From the NCBI GenBank assembly GCA_016302435.1, contig JAEDNQ010000069.1:1-11302 (forward strand): a stretch of DNA of 11,302 nucleotides, in the 5' to 3' direction. Both the position numbers and the translations under genes were made by a program. The notes under the pieces are model-generated. The model was not told the DNA's origin. It did not search any database and saw nothing but the letters and a program-made list of their open reading frames with translations. Source of the stretch: Bacteroidaceae bacterium (GTDB lineage Bacteria; Bacteroidota; Bacteroidia; Bacteroidales; Bacteroidaceae). Positions 5,379 through 11,302 of this stretch are shown piece by piece. Within the stretch, counting starts at the first letter, position 1; each line of letters starts with the position of its first letter.

Positions 5379-8147
5379 ATGAGCGAAGATTACAACGACA
5401 ACAACGACTTCACACCAGAGGATATCACCAACGATGCCGATACCGCCAACTCCACCGAGCCTTACGGAATGCCTCCCAAGAGTGACTACAATCCAGAGAC
5501 CATGAAGGACAATATCACTCACCATCTGAGCGGCATGTACCAGCAGTGGTTTCTCGACTATGCCTCATACGTCATCCTCGAGCGAGCTGTCCCCCATATC
5601 ATGGACGGGCTCAAGCCCGTACAGAGACGTATACTCCATTCCATGAAACGCATGGACGACGGCCGGTTCAACAAGGTGGCAAACATCGTCGGACACACCA
5701 TGCAGTTCCACCCACATGGCGATGCTTCCATCAAGGACGCCCTCGTCCAGCTCGGGCAGAAGAATCTGCTTATCGACTGCCAGGGCAACTGGGGAAATAT
5801 CCTCACGGGCGACGATGCCGCGGCTGCTCGTTACATAGAGGCTCGTCTGTCAAAGTTCGCCCTCGACATACTCTTCAACCCCAAGACCACTGAGTGGAAG
5901 CTATCGTACGACGGACGCAACAAAGAGCCCATCTCTCTGCCAGTGAAGTTTCCCCTCCTTCTCGCTCAGGGAGTGGAAGGCATCGCTGTGGGTCTCAGCT
6001 CAAAGATACTCCCACACAATTTCAACGAGATATGCGATGCCTCCATCCACTATCTCTACAATGAACCATTTCAGCTCTATCCCGACTTCCAGACAGGAGG
6101 CTCGATAGATGTGTCAAGATACAACGACGGCCAGCGCGGCGGCATTGTCCGTGTGCGCGCCAAGATAGAGAAGAGAGACAACAAGACACTTGCCATAACA
6201 GAGATACCCTATGGCAAGACGACAGGCTCGCCATCCAAGCCGAGCCAGTTCATCGACTCCATACTCAAGGCCATCGAAAAAGGAAAAATCAAGGCTCGCA
6301 AGGTGGAAGACCTTACGGCTGCAGGAGTGGAGATAATCATCCATCTCCTCCCAGGAGCATCGAGCGACAAGACCATCGATGCCCTCTATGCCTTCACCGA
6401 CTGCGAGATAAGCATCTCGCCCAACTGCTGCGTCATCGACGACCGCATGCCAAAGTTCCTCACCGTCAGCGACGTCCTGCGCAAGAGCGTGGACTATACC
6501 AAATACCTCATCAAGTGCGAACTGGAGATAAGGCGGGACGAACTCCTCGAACAGCTCCATTTCTGCTCGCTCGAGAAGATCTTCATAGAGGAGCGCATCT
6601 ACAAGGCAAAGGAATTTGAAAATGCCAAGAGCATGGACGCAGCCTGCGACTATGTCGACCAGAGGCTTCAACCCTTCTACCCCCAGTTTGTGCGCGAAGT
6701 AACCAAAGATGACATACTGCGCCTCATGGAGATAAAGATGGCGCGCATACTGAAGTTCAACAAGGACAAGGCCGACGAACTCATCGCGCGCCTCAAGGCA
6801 GAGCTCGAGCAGATAAAGCGCGACTTGGCCAATCTCGTGGAGGTCACGGCAGAGTGGTTCCGCTTCCTCAAAAACAAATATGGGGCAGACCACCCCAGGC
6901 TCACCGAGATACGCAACTTCGACACCATACAAGCAGCCACTGTGGCTGAAGCCAACCAAAAACTCTACATCAACCGCACGGAAGGATTCATCGGCACCTC
7001 GCTCAAAAAAGACGAGTTCGTGTGCAACTGCTCCGACATCGACGACATCATCATCTTCTACAAAGACGGCACCTACAAGGTCATCAAGGTCGCAGAGAAA
7101 GTCTTCGTCGGCGAGACAGAACGCTCCAGGGTCGAGAAGCGAAAGGTCGAGATCATCCATGTGGCAGTCTTCAAGAAGAACGACACACGCACCATATACA
7201 ACGCCACGTACAAGGACGGAAAGACTGGCGTGACGTACATCAAGCGCTTTAATGTGCCCAGCGTCACGAGAGACCGCGAGTACGACCTCACCATGGGCAC
7301 ACCAAAGTCGAAGGTCACCTGGTTCTCCGCCAACAGCAATGGCGAGGCAGAGATAATAAAAATAACGCTCAAGCCCATGGAGAAGCTCAAGAAGCTCATC
7401 TTCGAGAAAGACTTCAGCGAGGTGGACATCAAGGGACGAACAGCCAGGGGCAACCAGCTGACGAAGAACGAAATCTTCCGCATACAGCTCAAGGCATACG
7501 GCGGCAGCACCCTCGGCGGACGCCAGGTGTGGTGGGATCCCGACGTGCAGCGTATCAACTACGACGACCACGGAGAATACCTCGGAGAGTTCCACAACAA
7601 CGACCAGATTCTCGTTGTCCTCGACGACGGCACCTACTATCTCTCCAACTTCGACTCCAACAACCACTATGAGCAAAACATCATGCGCATAGAGAAATAC
7701 AAGGCCAAGAAAGTGTGGACGGCCGTCCTGTGGGACGCTGACAACCAAAATCAGCCCTACATCAAACGTTTCTACTTTGAAGACACCAGGAAGAGGCAGA
7801 GCTATCTCGGAGAAAACGAGAATAGCCGCCTTATACTCCTCACAGACACCGCCTTCCCTCGCCTCCAGCTGACCTTCAACGAGCCCGACACCTTCCGCGG
7901 ACCTCTCGAAGTCGACGCAGAGGAATACATAGCCGTCAAGGGCATAAAGGCCAAAGGCAAGAGGCTCACCAACTTCAGTCTGGCTGAGGTGAAGGAACTC
8001 GAGCCCACACGCTTCCCCTCTGAAGAAGAAGAGGGCGACGATGAGGGACCCGACGACTCAAGACCAATAGATGTCGCCGACCCCGACGAGGGAAAGAGCG
8101 ACAGTGAGGTGAGAGATGAGATAACAGGTCAGCTAAGACTCTTCTGA
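5379..8147 (+). CDS. parC: DNA topoisomerase IV subunit A (Bacteroidetes-type ParC)
   Basis: ParC is the DNA-cleaving subunit of topoisomerase IV, which with ParE decatenates daughter chromosomes. The 922-residue protein has a hydrophilic N-terminal extension of about 45 residues, then the type IIA core: YASYVILERAVPHIMDGLKP (61-80), HPHGDAS (111-117) and AARYIEARL (149-157). Tyr152 matches the DNA-linking Tyr122 of E. coli GyrA. The coiled-coil gate lies around 380-500, with heptad-rich E/K/L sequence. Residues about 520-860 resemble a diverged beta-pinwheel; there is no intact GyrA box (QRRGGKG), only GRTARGNQL and GIKAKGKRL, which argues for ParC rather than GyrA. The end is an acidic tail (873-910) and a terminal GQLRLF. 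Ala116 occupies the position of the quinolone-contacting Ser83 of GyrA, while Asp120 matches Asp87. parE is not in the window. Confidence 0.92.
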   Translation: MSEDYNDNNDFTPEDITNDADTANSTEPYGMPPKSDYNPETMKDNITHHLSGMYQQWFLDYASYVILERAVPHIMDGLKPVQRRILHSMKRMDDGRFNKVANIVGHTMQFHPHGDASIKDALVQLGQKNLLIDCQGNWGNILTGDDAAAARYIEARLSKFALDILFNPKTTEWKLSYDGRNKEPISLPVKFPLLLAQGVEGIAVGLSSKILPHNFNEICDASIHYLYNEPFQLYPDFQTGGSIDVSRYNDGQRGGIVRVRAKIEKRDNKTLAITEIPYGKTTGSPSKPSQFIDSILKAIEKGKIKARKVEDLTAAGVEIIIHLLPGASSDKTIDALYAFTDCEISISPNCCVIDDRMPKFLTVSDVLRKSVDYTKYLIKCELEIRRDELLEQLHFCSLEKIFIEERIYKAKEFENAKSMDAACDYVDQRLQPFYPQFVREVTKDDILRLMEIKMARILKFNKDKADELIARLKAELEQIKRDLANLVEVTAEWFRFLKNKYGADHPRLTEIRNFDTIQAATVAEANQKLYINRTEGFIGTSLKKDEFVCNCSDIDDIIIFYKDGTYKVIKVAEKVFVGETERSRVEKRKVEIIHVAVFKKNDTRTIYNATYKDGKTGVTYIKRFNVPSVTRDREYDLTMGTPKSKVTWFSANSNGEAEIIKITLKPMEKLKKLIFEKDFSEVDIKGRTARGNQLTKNEIFRIQLKAYGGSTLGGRQVWWDPDVQRINYDDHGEYLGEFHNNDQILVVLDDGTYYLSNFDSNNHYEQNIMRIEKYKAKKVWTAVLWDADNQNQPYIKRFYFEDTRKRQSYLGENENSRLILLTDTAFPRLQLTFNEPDTFRGPLEVDAEEYIAVKGIKAKGKRLTNFSLAEVKELEPTRFPSEEEEGDDEGPDDSRPIDVADPDEGKSDSEVRDEITGQLRLF

Positions 8148-8167
8148 GGATAAACAGGCTGGGGCAT

Positions 8168-8212
8168 AGGCACTGTCCGAGCAGGCACTGTTCGCACAGG
8201 CATGCCCTCCTT
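8168..8212 (+). repeat. Short 15 bp tandem repeat after parC
   Basis: AGGCACTGTCCGAGC (8168-8182) is followed directly by AGGCACTGTTCGCAC (8183-8197), 12 of 15 bases identical, and by a third decayed unit starting AGGCATG (8198-8212). It begins 20 bases after the parC stop. No T-rich terminator accompanies it and no function is evident. The remaining intergenic sequence to 8283 shows no confident promoter; a weak TAGGTTCT near 8223-8230 only partly resembles a -7 box. Confidence 0.55.
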
Positions 8213-8283
8213 AGTCCTCACAGGTAGGTTCTGTAAATCAGTTTTGACGGGATTTTGTTCCATCTTCGAGCAGTTCTTTTTTT

Positions 8284-9174
8284 ATGACGTTCAACATTAA
8301 TAATATAATAATGTGTAGAGCCTTGGCGATGTGCATAGCCACATCGCTCAGCCTCTGCCTCGCCATAGCTCAGCCGACGGCCGAGCGCGACTCCTCCTTC
8401 AGTCTGCCTCCGTCGCTTATCCATAGAGAGACAGTCCACTCCACGATGGTAGGTGTGGGCACGTCCAATGTGCTCGACAGCTACCTCTCCCCCTACAACT
8501 ATACGGGTGTGGATGTCCGCCTGCAGCGAGAGACCATGCGCATGCTGAGACGATGGGACGGACGCGTAGCCACACAATCCCTCATCGACATAAACTGCGC
8601 ATTCAACGAAAACCGCCCTGGCAGCATGAATGAGTATGCAGGAGGCATAAGATACTCCCACGGATGGTACTACATGCTTCATGGCAGCAACATCGTCAAT
8701 CCTACAGAGCGCTCCGCCACTCGGTGGAATGTGGCAGCAGGACTGGCAGCCTCCGCCTATCTCGGATGCGTCTATATCGACCGCAGCGGCAACAACCCCG
8801 CCCAGGCCAAAGCCAGCCTTACTGTCGATGCCTCCCTCCTCGCCACATGCCGTCTCCACCTCCTCCGTCGCAACTTCCTGCTACGCGGACAAGTCAGCGT
8901 GCCCATGACAGGAGTGGCCTTCTCGCCCAACTATGGGCAGAGCTACTACGAAACTTTCGTCCTCGGACACTACGACAAGAATGCCGTCTTTGTCCACCCC
9001 TTCAATATGCCCTCCCTGCACACCAAACTGACCCTCGACATACCTCTCCGCAGTGCCGACCTGCGCATAGGATATATGGGACAGATAGACCAAAGCAAGT
9101 TCAACAACCTGAAGTACCATAATTACTCCCACGCCTTTATGATAGGCTTCAATAAATACTTCTATCGCAAATGA
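8284..9174 (+). CDS. DUF3316 family protein, predicted outer-membrane barrel
   Basis: The 296-residue product resembles DUF3316 proteins of Bacteroidetes, which have no established function. Family-like stretches are VGVGTSNVLDSYLSPYNYTG (56-75), a middle part with alternating polar and aromatic residues, FSPNYGQSYYE around 215-225, and a C-terminal YSHAFMIGFNKYFYRK ending in aromatic residues, as beta-barrel proteins often do. The signal peptide ends at AIA before Gln30. The ATG at 8311 (Met10) is an attractive alternative start: it follows an A/T-rich stretch and gives a 20-residue signal peptide with Arg at position 3; the longer start at 8284 directly follows a T-run. The gene overlaps the next one by ATGA, which suggests co-translation with the S41 lipoprotein. 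Barrel topology is my inference from sequence texture, and an assembly or surface role is possible but unproven. Confidence 0.75.
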   Translation: MTFNINNIIMCRALAMCIATSLSLCLAIAQPTAERDSSFSLPPSLIHRETVHSTMVGVGTSNVLDSYLSPYNYTGVDVRLQRETMRMLRRWDGRVATQSLIDINCAFNENRPGSMNEYAGGIRYSHGWYYMLHGSNIVNPTERSATRWNVAAGLAASAYLGCVYIDRSGNNPAQAKASLTVDASLLATCRLHLLRRNFLLRGQVSVPMTGVAFSPNYGQSYYETFVLGHYDKNAVFVHPFNMPSLHTKLTLDIPLRSADLRIGYMGQIDQSKFNNLKYHNYSHAFMIGFNKYFYRK

Positions 9175-10214
9175 ACACATCAAATATCCGGCATACAGCA
9201 CTCTCTGTCGCCATGCTCGCCCTCCTTTCCCTCCTGTGCCTGTCATCGTGTGTGAAAGAGGACGAATACGACAATAGCAACATGGGCAATTTCGAGGCCC
9301 TGTGGCGCATCATCGACGAACACTACTGCTTCTTCCCCTATAAGCAGGAAACCATTGGCCTCGACTGGGATGAAGTGCACGGACGATATGCCCGTCAGGT
9401 CAACGACAAGATGAATGCCAACCAGCTCTTCGAAGTCTTGTGCAATATGCTCGCCGAACTCAAGGACGGACATGTCAATATCTCTGCCCCCTTCGACTAC
9501 GGCCGCAACTGGAGCTTCCGCGAAGACTATCCCGAGAACTACAACGACTCCATAGCGCAGCTCTACCTCGGTACAGACTATCAGATTACCTCTGGACTCA
9601 AATATAAGATACTGGACGACAACATAGGATATGTGCGATGTGAGTCATTCGAAGACGGCATAGGCGATGGCAATGTCAGCGTCATGCTCAATGGCCTTGC
9701 CTCATGCAGCGGTCTCATCATTGACATACGCAACAACAGTGGAGGAAAGATGGACAAGGCCCACACCTTAGCGGCACACTTCACCAACGAGAAGGTGCTC
9801 ATTGGCTATGCCTCCCACAAGACAGGCAAGGGGCGCAGCGACCTCTCCTCTCCCAAGGCAGAATATCTTGAGCCAGCCTCCGACGGAGTGCGCTGGCAGA
9901 AGCCAGTCGTTGTGCTCACCAACCGCTCGGTCTTCTCTGCAGCCAACGATTTTGTCATGTGCATGAAGAGATGTCCGCATACAACCATCATGGGCGACCA
10001 GACAGGCGGCGGCTCTGGCATGCCTTTCGTCAGCGAACTGCCCAACGGGTGGGTGGTGCGATACAGTGCCGTCATATACTACGACAGCAATATGCGCCAT
10101 ACCGAGTTCGGTATCCTTCCCGATGTCTATTTGCAGATGTCAGGAGCAGATATTTCTCAAAAAAGAGACACATACATCGAAAAAGCTCGAGAATATTTGC
10201 ACAATTCAAAATAA
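9171..10214 (+). CDS. S41 family serine protease, predicted surface lipoprotein
   Basis: The 347-residue protein starts with a lipoprotein signal ending in LSSC (lipid attachment at Cys27). The residues after the cysteine, VKEDE, resemble the Bacteroidetes lipoprotein export signal (K followed by two acidic residues), so it may be displayed on the cell surface. Residues 39-105 form the helical N-terminal part common in Bacteroidetes S41 lipoproteins, ending in LKDGH; the protease core follows with GLIIDIRNNSGG (181-192), NRSVFSAANDF (251-261), TGGGSG (278-283) and TEFGILPD (311-318). By analogy with tricorn-type S41 enzymes, Ser256 is the nucleophile and His101 and Glu312 are candidate partners; the Lys of CtpA-type enzymes is not assigned. 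No PDZ domain is evident. The start codon overlaps the DUF3316 stop (ATGA). The substrate is unknown. Confidence 0.88.
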   Translation: MNTSNIRHTALSVAMLALLSLLCLSSCVKEDEYDNSNMGNFEALWRIIDEHYCFFPYKQETIGLDWDEVHGRYARQVNDKMNANQLFEVLCNMLAELKDGHVNISAPFDYGRNWSFREDYPENYNDSIAQLYLGTDYQITSGLKYKILDDNIGYVRCESFEDGIGDGNVSVMLNGLASCSGLIIDIRNNSGGKMDKAHTLAAHFTNEKVLIGYASHKTGKGRSDLSSPKAEYLEPASDGVRWQKPVVVLTNRSVFSAANDFVMCMKRCPHTTIMGDQTGGGSGMPFVSELPNGWVVRYSAVIYYDSNMRHTEFGILPDVYLQMSGADISQKRDTYIEKAREYLHNSK

Positions 10215-10227
10215 ATGCCTAATTTTG
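10196..10227 (+). promoter_or_regulatory. Promoter of tRNA-Leu
   Basis: TTTG at 10196-10199 and TAATTTTG at 10220-10227 are exact matches to the Bacteroidetes -33 and -7 elements, separated by 20 bases. The predicted start is a few bases before the mature tRNA 5' end at 10238. The -33 element lies inside the last codons of the S41 gene. Confidence 0.75.
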
Positions 10228-10237
10228 CACCCGAAAT

Positions 10238-10319
10238 GCGCTTGTGGCGGAATTGGTAGACGCGTTAGACTTAGGATCTAATGTCTCACGGCGTGCAGGT
10301 TCGAGTCCTGTCAGGCGCA
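10238..10319 (+). tRNA. tRNA-Leu (anticodon TAG)
   Basis: The acceptor stem GCGCTTG (10238-10244) pairs with CAGGCGC (10312-10318) with one G-T wobble, followed by discriminator A. The D-arm contains GGCGGAATTGGTAGACGC. The anticodon stem TTAGA/TCTAA encloses CTTAGGA, placing the anticodon TAG at 10272-10274. A long variable arm, usual for leucine tRNAs, precedes the T-arm GCAGG-TTCGAGT-CCTGT. The length is 82 bases. The 3' CCA is not encoded (ACAA follows), so it must be added by the nucleotidyltransferase. It reads CUA and probably other CUN codons. Confidence 0.97.
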
Positions 10320-10370
10320 CAAACAAACTCTTTTTATCGATGGGGATTCATAGAACCCCTATCTTGGATA

Positions 10371-10415
10371 AAGCCCAAACAGTTGAATAGACAATTGTTT
10401 GGGCTTATTCTTTTT
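10371..10415 (+). terminator. Strong intrinsic terminator after tRNA-Leu
   Basis: The arms at 10371-10385 (AAGCCCAAACAGTTG) and 10392-10406 (CAATTGTTTGGGCTT) form a 15 bp stem with one wobble and a six-base loop, followed by ATTCTTTTTC. It would end the tRNA transcript about 50-95 bases downstream of the mature 3' end. A smaller imperfect hairpin (GGGG ... CCCC, about 10342-10359) precedes it. Confidence 0.85.
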
Positions 10416-10446
10416 CGTTCAGGGCGGGTTCTGTTAAGGTGGGTTC

Positions 10447-10612
10447 TAAGTAGGTGTGCAAAATTATTTATATAATCCTTGCACCGCCTACTGCGCATTA
10501 TCAGCAAGTGACAACAGTCGAGTAGGAGTCACTACACTCCTTTATGTCACATACTGGTTATGCATCACTAATCAATACAATTATTATAAAAATAATTTTG
10601 CACACCTACTTA
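10447..10612. mobile_element. MITE-like element with 30 bp terminal inverted repeats
   Basis: The ends at 10447-10476 and 10583-10612 are reverse complements over 30 bases with one mismatch (10470 against 10589). They start TAAGTAGGTGTGCAAAATTA. If TA at each end is the target duplication, the element proper is 10449-10610, 162 bp. The interior carries no convincing gene. Smaller hairpins lie within it: GTGACA/TGTCAC around AGGAGT/ACTCCT (10507-10550), and a partial inverted copy of the terminus, TTGCACCGCCTACT (10479-10492). Terminal inverted repeats, small size, lack of coding capacity and an intergenic site by a tRNA gene fit a non-autonomous transposon. TA duplication would suggest an IS630/Tc1-like partner, but no transposase is visible. 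A chromosomal structured repeat is the alternative. Confidence 0.65.
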
Positions 10613-10636
10613 TTAATTCGCTTTGCTTCGATTTAT

Positions 10637-10712
10637 CTCTGAGCTCAGAGTGTCAGTTTTTGAGGGGCGTTGCGGGCAACGTGACCGAGACTGACGAAGT
10701 CATCCGAGCGGC
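10637..10712. other. Cluster of small hairpins downstream of xpt
   Basis: The stretch contains a perfect palindrome CTCTGAGCTCAGAG (10637-10650), a long-range pair GTCAGT/ACTGAC (10652-10657 with 10690-10695) that encloses CGTTGCGGGCAACG (10668-10681), and TGACGAAGTCA (10692-10702). It lies between the MITE-like element and the xpt stop. It may be the xpt 3' UTR or a terminator region, but no clear U-run is seen on the minus strand. Confidence 0.35.
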
Positions 10713-10717
10713 TTTGC

Positions 10718-11296
10718 TCATTTCCTGAACACCACCTCTCCCGTCTCCGCATTCATCGACTCTATGATGGCTATAGACTCCACCTGATAGCCTTGCTGGC
10801 GAAGTCTGTCGCCACCTCCCTGCTGCCCCTTCTCTATGGCGCATCCGAGTCCTACCACTTCAGCTCCAGCCTGATTGACGATGTCGATGAGAGCTCCCAT
10901 GGCCTGGCCGTCGGCAAGGAAGTCGTCAACGATGAGCACCTTCTCACCAGCCTGCATGTATGGTTTGGAGACAAACACATTGTTCATCTTTTTGTGAGTA
11001 AAAGAATAAGCTTGCGAAACATACTTGTCGTCCGTGCTGTTAGCCGTCTGTCCTTTCTTTGCGAAGACCACGGGCACGTCGTACATGTCGCCCAGCAGTG
11101 TGGCTATGGCAATGCCGCTGGCCTCTATGGTCAGAATCTTCGTCACCTCCTTGCCCTTAAACCTACGCTTGAACTCGTGGGCTATCTGACGTATGATGTC
11201 TATGTCTATCTGGTGGTTGAGGAAGTTGTCCACCTTGAGTATGTTTCCCTGCTTTATGACACCGCAGGCAATGATGTTCTTTTCTAAGAAATTCAT
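10718..11296 (-). CDS. xpt: Xanthine phosphoribosyltransferase
   Basis: Xpt converts xanthine and PRPP to XMP and pyrophosphate in the cytoplasm, feeding guanine nucleotide salvage. The 192 residues fit the Bacillus-type XPRT family (about 190). The PRPP-binding loop VLIVDDFLADGQA at residues 120-132 is close to the family consensus, and other type I features are present: LTIEASGIAIA (55-65), VVFAKKGQ (76-83) and EKGQQGG (155-161). The start at 11296 gives the usual N-terminus MNFLEKN. Only six bases upstream are in the window, so promoter and regulation cannot be judged. It converges on tRNA-Leu, with the MITE-like element and hairpins between them. Confidence 0.96.
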   Translation of the reverse strand: MNFLEKNIIACGVIKQGNILKVDNFLNHQIDIDIIRQIAHEFKRRFKGKEVTKILTIEASGIAIATLLGDMYDVPVVFAKKGQTANSTDDKYVSQAYSFTHKKMNNVFVSKPYMQAGEKVLIVDDFLADGQAMGALIDIVNQAGAEVVGLGCAIEKGQQGGGDRLRQQGYQVESIAIIESMNAETGEVVFRK

Positions 11297-11302
11297 ATAC
11301 GA

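Noticed and set aside
6114..7748. A 544-codon open frame on the minus strand
   Set aside because: It is fully antisense to parC, whose product is clearly recognisable. The frame stays open because of strong codon bias on the other strand; its translation is V/L/D/E-rich and matches no family I know.
10238..10319. tRNA as an attachment site of an integrated island
   Set aside because: I found no second copy of the tRNA 3' end and no integrase in the window. The adjacent MITE-like element does not share the tRNA sequence.
10456..10728. A 90-codon plus-strand frame across the MITE-like element
   Set aside because: It begins in one inverted repeat and runs through the element and the hairpin cluster into xpt. 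The composition is that of random A/T-rich translation.
10793..11287. A 164-codon open frame on the plus strand
   Set aside because: It is antisense to xpt, which has the PRPP loop and the expected length.

Overview
The window looks like a chromosomal segment of a Bacteroidales bacterium, most likely a Prevotella-like member of Prevotellaceae. Four observations support this: promoters of the Bacteroidetes type (TTTG or TTG about 20 bases before TAnnTTTG), A/T-rich leaders without clear Shine-Dalgarno sites, a divergent Bacteroidetes-style topoisomerase IV A subunit, and a DUF3316 protein, a family seen mainly in Bacteroidetes. The species is not determined.

Layout from left to right. (1) Bases 1-2426, minus strand: the N-terminal 808 codons of a secreted family 98 glycoside hydrolase with a carbohydrate-binding-like module and the start of an InlB-like repeat; its 3' end lies outside the window. 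(2) Bases 2427-2789: a divergent intergenic region with one recognisable promoter per direction and a 5'-UTR hairpin on the pta side. (3) Bases 2790-5181, plus strand: pta and ackA, the acetyl-CoA to acetate and ATP pathway, separated by an unusual array of about eight degenerate 20-21 bp repeats that runs to the ackA start codon. A terminator-like hairpin follows. (4) Bases 5379-8147: parC, ending in an acidic tail and a terminal QLRLF. (5) Bases 8284-10214: a DUF3316 outer-membrane-type protein and an S41 protease lipoprotein, overlapping by ATGA. (6) Bases 10238-10319: tRNA-Leu(TAG), with a near-consensus promoter overlapping the end of the S41 gene and a strong terminator downstream. (7) Bases 10447-10612: a 166 bp, apparently non-coding element with 30 bp terminal inverted repeats flanked by TA, resembling a MITE. 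(8) Bases 10718-11296, minus strand: xpt, purine salvage.

Most of the window is housekeeping (acetate fermentation, topoisomerase, tRNA, purine salvage). The accessory content is the GH98 glycanase, the DUF3316-S41 envelope pair and the MITE-like element. Glycan breakdown by the GH98 enzyme and acetate production by Pta-AckA could be metabolically linked, but they are divergently transcribed and nothing here shows co-regulation. I found no CRISPR array, toxin-antitoxin, phage or defence system. The least explained signals are the pta-ackA repeat array, the MITE-like element and the C-terminal QLRLF of ParC.
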